Positions 57,629 to 64,000 of a DNA stretch of 64,000 bases are shown here, piece after piece; the first letter of the stretch is position 1; the number at the start of each line of letters is the position of its first letter. The notes beneath the pieces are model-generated. The model saw only the letters and a list, made by a program, of their open reading frames with translations, had not been told where the DNA came from and did no database searches. The DNA is from Frateuria edaphi (lineage in GTDB: Bacteria > Pseudomonadota > Gammaproteobacteria > Xanthomonadales > Rhodanobacteraceae). The position numbers and the translations under genes were made by a program. The stretch covers positions 1,426,001 through 1,490,000 of the forward strand of contig NZ_CP088251.1 in the NCBI RefSeq assembly GCF_021117405.1, given 5' to 3'.

Positions 57629-59302
57629 ATGACTGAAAGTTTTGCCGAGCTGTTTGAACAGAGCCAGCAGGCCATCGCCAAGCTGAAGCCGGGTGCCATC
57701 GTCACCGGCATCGTTGTGGAAATCCGCAACGACGTCGTCGTGATCAACGCCGGCCTCAAGAGCGAAGGCATCGTCCCGATCGAGCAGTTCCGCGACGAAG
57801 AGGGCACGCTGGAAGTGCAGGTAGGCGACGAGGTGAAGGTTGCCCTCGACGCCCTGGAAGACGGCTTCGGCGAGACCAAGCTCTCCCGCGAGAAGGCCAA
57901 GCGTTCGATGGTGTGGGACGACCTCGAGCAGGCTTTCGACAAGGAAGAGACCATCACCGGCAAGATTTCCGGCAAGGTCAAGGGCGGCTTCACCGTCGAC
58001 ATCAAGGACGTCCGCGCGTTCCTGCCGGGCTCGCTGGTCGACGTGCGTCCGGTCCGTGACCCGGTGTACCTCGAGGGCAAGGACCTCGAGTTCAAGATCA
58101 TCAAGCTGGATCGCAAGCGCAACAACGTGGTCGTCAGCCGCCGCGCCGTCGTCGAGACCGAGTTCTCCGAGGAGCGCGAGAAGCTGCTGGAGCGCCTGAC
58201 CGAAGGCGCGGTGGTCAAGGGTACGGTCAAGAACCTCACCGACTACGGCGCGTTCGTGGACCTGGGCGGCATCGACGGCCTGCTGCACATCACCGACATG
58301 GCGTGGAAGCGCGTGCGCCATCCGTCCGAAGTGGTCAACGTCGGCGACGAGCTCGACGTGCGCGTGCTCAAGTACGACCGCGAGCGCAACCGCGTCTCGC
58401 TGGGCCTCAAGCAGCTGGGCGACGATCCGTGGGTCGCGATTTCGCGTCGCTACCCGGTCGGCAGCCGCATCTTCGGCAAGGTCTCCAACGTCACCGATTA
58501 CGGTTGCTTCGTCGAGATCGAGCCGGGCGTCGAGGGTCTGGTCCACGTGTCCGAGATGGACTGGACCAACAAGAACGTCAACCCGGCCAAGGTCGTGCAG
58601 GTCGGTGACGAGACCGAAGTGATGGTGCTGGACGTGGATGAAGAGCGTCGCCGCATCTCGCTGGGCATCAAGCAGACCCGCTCCAACCCGTGGGAAGCCT
58701 TTGCCGCCATGCACAAGAAGGGCGACAAGGTGTCCGGCCAGATCAAGTCGATCACCGACTTCGGCATCTTCATCGGCCTGGACGGCGGCATCGATGGCCT
58801 GGTCCACCTGTCGGACATCTCCTGGCAGGCGTCGGGCGAGGACCTCGTGCGCAACTTCAAGAAGGGCGACGAGATCGAGGCGGTGGTGCTGGCGGTCGAT
58901 CCGGAGCGCGAGCGCATCTCTCTCGGCATCAAGCAGATGGAGCAGGATCCGTTCGGCCAGTTCATGGCCAACAATCCGCGCGGCACGATCGTCAACGGCA
59001 CCGTCAAGGAAGTGGACGCCAAGGGTGCGGTGATCGACCTGGGCGAGGGCGTGGAGGGTTACCTGCGCGCCAACGACATCGCCAAGGAGCGCATCGACGA
59101 CGCCACCCAGCATCTGAAGGTGGGCGACAAGGTCGAAGCCAAGTTCACCGGCATGGACCGCAAGGGCCGCCAGCTGGCGCTCTCGATCCGCGCCAAGGAC
59201 GAGGAAGACCTGCACGATGCGATGGCCGAGTACGGCTCCGCGGCCGGCGGCACCACCAAGCTGGGCGCGCTGCTCAAGGAGCAGCTCAACAAGTCCGAGT
59301 AA
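57629..59302 (+). CDS. rpsA: Ribosomal protein S1
   Basis: 557 residues with six S1 RNA-binding repeats (for example [58 protein letters not shown]). It binds mRNA on the 30S subunit. No good Shine-Dalgarno before the ATG, a known feature of rpsA leaders. Confidence 0.97.
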   Translation: MTESFAELFEQSQQAIAKLKPGAIVTGIVVEIRNDVVVINAGLKSEGIVPIEQFRDEEGTLEVQVGDEVKVALDALEDGFGETKLSREKAKRSMVWDDLEQAFDKEETITGKISGKVKGGFTVDIKDVRAFLPGSLVDVRPVRDPVYLEGKDLEFKIIKLDRKRNNVVVSRRAVVETEFSEEREKLLERLTEGAVVKGTVKNLTDYGAFVDLGGIDGLLHITDMAWKRVRHPSEVVNVGDELDVRVLKYDRERNRVSLGLKQLGDDPWVAISRRYPVGSRIFGKVSNVTDYGCFVEIEPGVEGLVHVSEMDWTNKNVNPAKVVQVGDETEVMVLDVDEERRRISLGIKQTRSNPWEAFAAMHKKGDKVSGQIKSITDFGIFIGLDGGIDGLVHLSDISWQASGEDLVRNFKKGDEIEAVVLAVDPERERISLGIKQMEQDPFGQFMANNPRGTIVNGTVKEVDAKGAVIDLGEGVEGYLRANDIAKERIDDATQHLKVGDKVEAKFTGMDRKGRQLALSIRAKDEEDLHDAMAEYGSAAGGTTKLGALLKEQLNKSE

Positions 59303-59334
59303 TTCCTTTAGGATTACAATGACTTGAGTACGAA

Positions 59335-59362
59335 GCGGGGCGGCACCTAGCCGCCCCGCCGT
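59335..59362 (+). terminator. Terminator after rpsA
   Basis: 10-bp stem GCGGGGCGGC/GCCGCCCCGC, loop ACCTA, then CGTTT. Confidence 0.75.
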
Positions 59363-59387
59363 TTAACGTCACGGACATTGGGGACCC

Positions 59388-59693
59388 ATGACCAAATCCG
59401 AACTGATCGAGGCGCTGGCCAGGCGCCAGACCCATCTCGCGTTCAGCGACGTGGAGCTTGCGGTCAAGAGCGTGATCGAGCAGATGAGCCACGCCCTGGC
59501 ACAGGGCGAGCGCATCGAGGTCCGCGGCTTTGGCAGCTTCGCGCTGCATTACCGGCCGCCACGGATGGGGCGCAACCCCAAGACCGGCGACGCGGTGGCC
59601 CTGCCGGGCAAGCACGTGCCGCATTTCAAGCCGGGCAAGGAACTGCGTGAACGCGTGAATCTGTCGCTGCAGGCCGAAGCCGAACTGGCCTGA
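59388..59693 (+). CDS. ihfB: Integration host factor beta subunit
   Basis: 101 residues, HU/IHF fold: [48 protein letters not shown]. It bends DNA with IhfA. The position after rpsA is conserved. IHF is commonly required for phage integration. Confidence 0.96.
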   Translation: MTKSELIEALARRQTHLAFSDVELAVKSVIEQMSHALAQGERIEVRGFGSFALHYRPPRMGRNPKTGDAVALPGKHVPHFKPGKELRERVNLSLQAEAELA

Positions 59694-59717
59694 TTCGACA
59701 AGCGGACATCGTCTGGA

Positions 59718-59749
59718 GGCAGGCGGCGCAAGCCGATCCTGCCTTTTTT
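59718..59749 (+). terminator. Terminator after ihfB
   Basis: Compound stem GGCAGG, CGGC with GCAA tetraloop, GCCG, AT bulge, CCTGCC, then TTTTTT. Confidence 0.88.
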
Positions 59750-59898
59750 GTTCTCATGCGCGGCTGCTCGATTCTTTTCACAGGTGGCGGACCGAGGGCG
59801 GGTTACCCCATTCCGCATTACGGGCCCGATCCCCACCCCACGCCTCTCTGAAGGGGATGATCCGTGCCAGTTCAAGCGGATTCCGGTAAAGTCGCGCG

Positions 59899-60156
59899 AT
59901 GCGATTGATTGCCTTGCTCATCCTGGCGCTTTTCGTCGTCATCGGCGTGGTCGTCGGCGCGCTCAACGCCGATCCGGTGAGCTACGACCTGGCCTTTTTC
60001 AGGGTGACCCTGCCCAAGGGAGCCGGATTGCTGGTCGCATTGCTGATCGGCTGGCTGCTGGGCGGTCTTACCGCCTGGCTGGGCATGAGCCTGCGCCATC
60101 GGCGCGTGCTGCGTCGCGCGCGGCCGTCCAGCGGGAAGACGCCGGCCCGCGCATGA
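59899..60156 (+). CDS. lapA: LapA family lipopolysaccharide assembly protein
   Basis: 85 residues, two membrane segments with the DUF1049 pattern (ALNADPVSYDLAFFRVTLPKGAGLLVALLIGWLLGG) and a basic tail. It works with LapB in the envelope. Stop overlaps the lapB start. Confidence 0.92.
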   Translation: MRLIALLILALFVVIGVVVGALNADPVSYDLAFFRVTLPKGAGLLVALLIGWLLGGLTAWLGMSLRHRRVLRRARPSSGKTPARA

Positions 60157-61325
60157 ACGTCCTCTACGTGCTGGTTTTGCTGGTGCCTGCCGCGTTCGCC
60201 AGCGGCTGGTTTGCGGCCCGCCGGGCAGCGGTCCATCGCTCGGGCATGCGGGTCAGCGAGCTTTCGTCCGATTACTTCCGCGGCCTCAACTACCTGCTCA
60301 ACGAAGAGCAGGACAAGGCAATCGAGGTCTTCCTCAAGCTCGCCGAATACAACCGCGACACCGTGGAAACCCATCTTGCGTTGGGCAACCTGTTCCGTCG
60401 GCGCGGCGAAGTCGATCGCGCCATCCGCCTGCACCAGCACCTGGTTTCGCGACCGGGCCTGACCGAGGCGATGAAGACGGTCGCGCTGCTGGAGCTGGGC
60501 GAGGACTATATGCGAGCCGGCCTGCTCGATCGCGCCGAGGCGCTGTTCTCCGATCTGGTCGCCATGAACGCCCACGCACCGTCGGCGCTGCGGCATCTCG
60601 TGGCCATCTATCAGCACGAGCGCGACTGGCACAAGGCGATCGACCACGCGCGCCGGCTCGAGACGATGACCGGTGATGACGAATCGCCCATGATCGCCCA
60701 GTTCTATTGCGAACTGGCCGAGCAGGCCCGCCAGCATGGCGCACGGTCGGAAGCGCGCGACTACCTGCGCCAGGCGTTCGGGTGCCAGGCCGATTGCGTG
60801 CGCGCCTTCATGCTTACCGGCCGTCTGCATGCCGAAGCTGGTGAGCACGCCGAAGCCGTGGAGGCCTACGAGGCCGCCGTCGGCGCGGACATCGCGTTCG
60901 TGCCGGAAATCCTGCCGCCGCTGCTCAACAGCTACGCACGCACCGGGCAGATGGAGCGTGCCGAGCATTTCCTGCGTGACATCCTCGCCCGCTACAACGG
61001 CATCTCGCCGGTGCTGGCCTTGACCAAGCTCTATAACCAGCGCGATGGCGAACGTGCCGGCATCGAGTTCCTGACGTCGCAGCTGCGCCAGCGCCCCTCG
61101 GTGCGCGGGTTGATGGCGTTGATCGATGCGACCATGGACAAGATCGAAGGCGAGGCGCGCGAGAATTTCCTGATCCTGCGCGACCTCACGCGCAAGCTGC
61201 TCGAGGGCCAGGCGATGTATCGCTGCAGCCGGTGCGGCTTCGGCGCCAAGGCCCATCACTGGCAATGTCCCAGTTGCAAGGGATGGAGCACCATCCGCCC
61301 GATCCACGGCGTCGCCAACGAGTGA
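60153..61325 (+). CDS. lapB: LapB (YciM), LPS assembly regulator
   Basis: 390 residues: an N-terminal membrane anchor, TPR repeats (SDYFRGLNYLLNEEQDKAIEVFLKLAE onward) and a C-terminal rubredoxin-like metal site (YRCSRCGFGAKAHHWQCPSCKGWSTI). In E. coli it adapts LpxC for FtsH proteolysis and so sets LPS synthesis. Full length. Confidence 0.95.
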   Translation: MNVLYVLVLLVPAAFASGWFAARRAAVHRSGMRVSELSSDYFRGLNYLLNEEQDKAIEVFLKLAEYNRDTVETHLALGNLFRRRGEVDRAIRLHQHLVSRPGLTEAMKTVALLELGEDYMRAGLLDRAEALFSDLVAMNAHAPSALRHLVAIYQHERDWHKAIDHARRLETMTGDDESPMIAQFYCELAEQARQHGARSEARDYLRQAFGCQADCVRAFMLTGRLHAEAGEHAEAVEAYEAAVGADIAFVPEILPPLLNSYARTGQMERAEHFLRDILARYNGISPVLALTKLYNQRDGERAGIEFLTSQLRQRPSVRGLMALIDATMDKIEGEARENFLILRDLTRKLLEGQAMYRCSRCGFGAKAHHWQCPSCKGWSTIRPIHGVANE

Positions 61326-62362
61326 TCCGTCCCGAATTCACCATCGTGCTGGGATGGAGCCTGGTCGCGCTGGTCATCGCGACGGTGTCGGTCCGTGGCG
61401 CAATCGCTTATGCGCACCGGCGTGGAATGCTGGACCAGCCCGGCCAGCGCCGCTCGCACACGCTGCCGACACCGCGCGGCGGCGGCATCGGCATCGTGCT
61501 GGCCTGCCTGGTCGCGATGCCCGGTGCGTTGCTGAGCTTGGCCGGTGCCTGGTCGGCGTTGACGATCGCCAGTCTGGCGCTGGCCTTGTTGTTGGTCGCA
61601 GCGATTGGATGGTGGGACGACCATCGGCCGCTGCGGCAATGGCCGAGACTGGGCGTTCAGCTACTGGCGACCTCGCTTTTCAGCGCGGCACTGATCGCGA
61701 GCGCAGGTCTTGCCTGGGTCTGGTTGCCGCTGCTGGTGCTCGCTGGCGGCTGGAGTATCAACCTGCACAACTTCATGGACGGCATCGACGCGTTGCTGGC
61801 GCAGCAGGGCATCTTCGTGGCGGCAGGGCTTGGCTGCCTCGCCGCGAGCGTGGCCCAGCCTGCACTGATGGGGGCAAGCTTCGTCGTGGCGTTGGCCTGC
61901 CTCGGCTTCTGGCTCTACAACCGGCCGCCGGCCCGGATCTTCATGGGCGACGTGGGAAGTGGCAGCGTGGGCCTGCTGCTGTTCGCACTGGCGGCCATGC
62001 TCTGGCGGGTTGAACCGGCGCTGCTTTGGCCGGCACTCATCCTCGTGTCCGGTTTCGTTGCCGATGCCAGCTTGACGTTGCTGAACCGCTTCCTACGCGG
62101 CAGGCGCTGGTATGCTCCGCATCGCGAGCATCTTTACCAGTGGCTGGTACGATCCGGCCGCACGCATGCGCGCGCCGCCGCGTGGTACCTGGGTTGGAAC
62201 CTGCTCGTCGCCGCACCCGCGGCGATTGTCGCGAGGCAACTCCCGGCCATGGCATTGCCCGCCTGTGCCGCCGTCTATACGGTGGCCGGCGCAACATGGA
62301 TCGTTACCAAGCGCCGCTGTCTGCGACGTGCACCATTGAAGGACCGTCATGTCGCCACGTAA
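61322..62362 (+). CDS. Polyprenyl-phosphate sugar-1-phosphate transferase (WecA/WbpL family)
   Basis: 346 residues from a GTG coupled to the lapB stop. About ten membrane segments, with PTPRGGGIGIV, the WWDD motif (AIGWWDDHRPL), INLHNFMDGIDALLA and FMGDVGSGSVG: metal and substrate sites of the family. It starts O-antigen or other surface glycan assembly on undecaprenyl phosphate. Close to WbpL in layout; the sugar is unknown. Confidence 0.9.
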   Translation: MIRPEFTIVLGWSLVALVIATVSVRGAIAYAHRRGMLDQPGQRRSHTLPTPRGGGIGIVLACLVAMPGALLSLAGAWSALTIASLALALLLVAAIGWWDDHRPLRQWPRLGVQLLATSLFSAALIASAGLAWVWLPLLVLAGGWSINLHNFMDGIDALLAQQGIFVAAGLGCLAASVAQPALMGASFVVALACLGFWLYNRPPARIFMGDVGSGSVGLLLFALAAMLWRVEPALLWPALILVSGFVADASLTLLNRFLRGRRWYAPHREHLYQWLVRSGRTHARAAAWYLGWNLLVAAPAAIVARQLPAMALPACAAVYTVAGATWIVTKRRCLRRAPLKDRHVAT

Positions 62363-64000
62363 ATGGATCGCTCTCATCCACCCGCGGATCGCCGTCGTCG
62401 CGCACGACCTGGCGATGGCCGGATTCGCCTGGTGGATCGCCAAGGCACTGCGCTATGCCACGGTGCAGGGCCAGGATGGCAGCTTCGACGCCCTCGAATT
62501 TCCCATCGTGCTGGCGATGCAGGGATTGATGTTCACCTGGACCGGCCTCTACAAGGGCGTCTGGCGCTTCGCCAGCCTGCCGGATCTCTGGAACATCCTG
62601 AAGGCGGCGATCTTCGGCACGCTGGCCATCGGCCTGGCGCTGTTCCTCTATGAGCGCATGGAGGGCGTACCCCGCTCGGTCCTACTGCTGTACCCGGTCG
62701 CCTTGACCCTGCTGCTGGGCCTGCCGCGCTTGGCTTACCGATTCTGGAAGGACAGCCGGCTGGACCTTTTCAGCACGCGCTCCTCCAAGCGGGTGCTCAT
62801 CGTGGGCGCCGATCGCGCGGGCGAGGCGCTCTCGCGCGACCTGCGCCATGACGGTCGCTTCAGCGTGATCGGCTTCGTCGACGACAAGGCCAGCTTGCGC
62901 GGCGCCTCGATCAATGGCCATCCGGTGCTGGGGTGCATCGACCAGCTGCCGGAACTGGCCCGCGAGGCGGCGGTGGAGATGCTGCTCATCGCGCTGCCGG
63001 GCGCCACGACCGGCCAGATGCGCCGGGTGGTGGAATTGTGCGACCAGACCGGCTTGCCGTACCGCACCGTACCGCGGCTCGAGGATGTGGTTGCCGGCCG
63101 CGCGCAATTCAACGAAATCAAGGAAGTGGCGATCGAGGACCTGTTGGGCCGCGACGCGGTCGAGCTGGACTGGACCGCCATCCGCGAGACGCTGACAGGC
63201 CGCCGGGTACTGATCACCGGCGGCGGCGGTTCGATCGGTTCGGAACTTTGCCGCCAGGTCGCGCGGCTCGGTGCACAGTCGCTGATCATCGTCGAGCAGA
63301 GCGAATACAACCTCTATCGCATCGGCAAGGAACTGCGCAGCGACTATCCCGAACTGCTGCTCGAATGCGTGCTGTGCGACTGCGGCGACCGCATCGCCTT
63401 GCAGAAGACTTTCGCCGAGACCAAGCCGCAGGTGGTATTCCATGCGGCCGCCTACAAGCATGTTCCGATGCTGCAGAAGCAACTGCGGGCGGCCTTCCGC
63501 AACAACGTGCTGGGTACCCGCACGGTGGCGGACCTGGCCAACGAGTTCCAGGTCGAGTGCTTCGTGCTGATCTCGACCGACAAGGCGGTCAACCCCACCA
63601 GTGTCATGGGCGCCTGCAAGCGCGTGGCGGAGATCTATTGCCAGAACCTCAACGCCCATTCGGCCACGCATTACATCACGGTGCGCTTCGGCAACGTGCT
63701 CGATTCGGCAGGTTCCGTGGTGCCGCTATTCCGCCAGCAGATCCGCGACGGCGGTCCGGTGACCATCACCCATCCGGAGATCACCCGCTACTTCATGACG
63801 ATCCCGGAAGCCTGCCAGCTGATCCTGCAGGCCGCCTGCCTGGGGCAGGGCGGCGAGATCTTCGCGCTGGACATGGGCGAACCGGTGAAGATCCGCGATC
63901 TCGCCGAGCAGATGATCCGGCTCGCCGGCAAGAAGCCGGGTACCGAGGTGCCCATCGTCTACACCGGCCTGCGCGCAGGCGAGAAGTTGTTCGAGGAACT
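62349..64000 (+). CDS. Membrane nucleotide-sugar 4,6-dehydratase (WbpM/CapD family), partial
   Basis: 550 residues visible, running off the right edge. Four N-terminal membrane segments, a first Rossmann domain (KRVLIVGADRAGEALSRDL), then the catalytic one with RRVLITGGGGSIGSELCRQVAR and STDKAVNPTSVMGACKRVAE, where Met replaces the usual Tyr as in WbpM-type enzymes. It makes UDP-sugar precursors. It overlaps the transferase gene by 14 bases, so the two form a surface-polysaccharide operon. Confidence 0.93.
   Translation, partial: MSPRKWIALIHPRIAVVAHDLAMAGFAWWIAKALRYATVQGQDGSFDALEFPIVLAMQGLMFTWTGLYKGVWRFASLPDLWNILKAAIFGTLAIGLALFLYERMEGVPRSVLLLYPVALTLLLGLPRLAYRFWKDSRLDLFSTRSSKRVLIVGADRAGEALSRDLRHDGRFSVIGFVDDKASLRGASINGHPVLGCIDQLPELAREAAVEMLLIALPGATTGQMRRVVELCDQTGLPYRTVPRLEDVVAGRAQFNEIKEVAIEDLLGRDAVELDWTAIRETLTGRRVLITGGGGSIGSELCRQVARLGAQSLIIVEQSEYNLYRIGKELRSDYPELLLECVLCDCGDRIALQKTFAETKPQVVFHAAAYKHVPMLQKQLRAAFRNNVLGTRTVADLANEFQVECFVLISTDKAVNPTSVMGACKRVAEIYCQNLNAHSATHYITVRFGNVLDSAGSVVPLFRQQIRDGGPVTITHPEITRYFMTIPEACQLILQAACLGQGGEIFALDMGEPVKIRDLAEQMIRLAGKKPGTEVPIVYTGLRAGEKLFEE

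Overview
The window is GC-rich, gene-dense DNA from a gammaproteobacterium. It most resembles the Xanthomonadales, probably Rhodanobacteraceae or Xanthomonadaceae. The grounds are gene order (bamE/fur, recN-hrcA-grpE-dnaK-dnaJ-dapB, carA-carB-greA, cmk-rpsA-ihfB-lapA-lapB followed by envelope-sugar genes) and the 41-residue form of ribosomal protein L36. The genus cannot be fixed by eye.

Positions 1 to about 31,916 are the right-hand part of a prophage with a contractile tail (myovirus type). Integrase, repressor and the left attachment site must lie to the left of the window. The order is: early replication genes (O-like protein, DnaB-type helicase, RusA resolvase) and small Cys-rich ORFs; a zinc-finger protein placed where a late antiterminator (Q) would be; a probable late promoter followed at once by a terminator; a lysis cassette (a likely unrecognised endolysin, holin, overlapping Rz/Rz1); terminases, portal and MuF-like protein; protease/scaffold, cement protein and capsid; connectors; sheath and tube; tail chaperones with a -1 slippery heptamer; tape measure with a muramidase-like domain; hub, spike and baseplate; two related tail fibres plus a tip protein. 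A divergent membrane-protein gene is inserted among the baseplate genes. The right end (29.2-31.7 kb) is a cargo region: two small paralogous genes, a SRAP (HMCES/YedK-type) protein, a Cys-rich protein, a 2H phosphoesterase and a zinc-ribbon protein. It ends at the 3' part of a tRNA-Leu(UAA), the right attachment site.

From 31.9 kb onward the DNA is host chromosome. It holds a stand-alone receiver protein, tmRNA (tag ANDSNYALAA) with smpB, ratA-rnfH, bamE, fur, an unannotated structured-RNA candidate, and a divergent histidine kinase/response regulator pair. Next come recN, the heat-shock operon with a sigma-32-like promoter, dapB, and a yybP-ykoY (Mn2+) riboswitch in front of a CaxA-type exchanger, which therefore looks like a manganese exporter. 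The rest is a 2-oxoglutarate oxygenase, carAB-greA, rpmJ, a LysR regulator, an acyl-CoA-binding protein with a FadH-type reductase, cmk-rpsA-ihfB, lapAB, and the start of a surface-polysaccharide locus cut by the window end.

The observations most worth following are the riboswitch-exchanger pair, the SRAP/2H-phosphoesterase cargo at the attachment site, the candidate divergent endolysin, the G/GT frameshift site, and the multi-hairpin RNA candidate at 35.2-35.4 kb.
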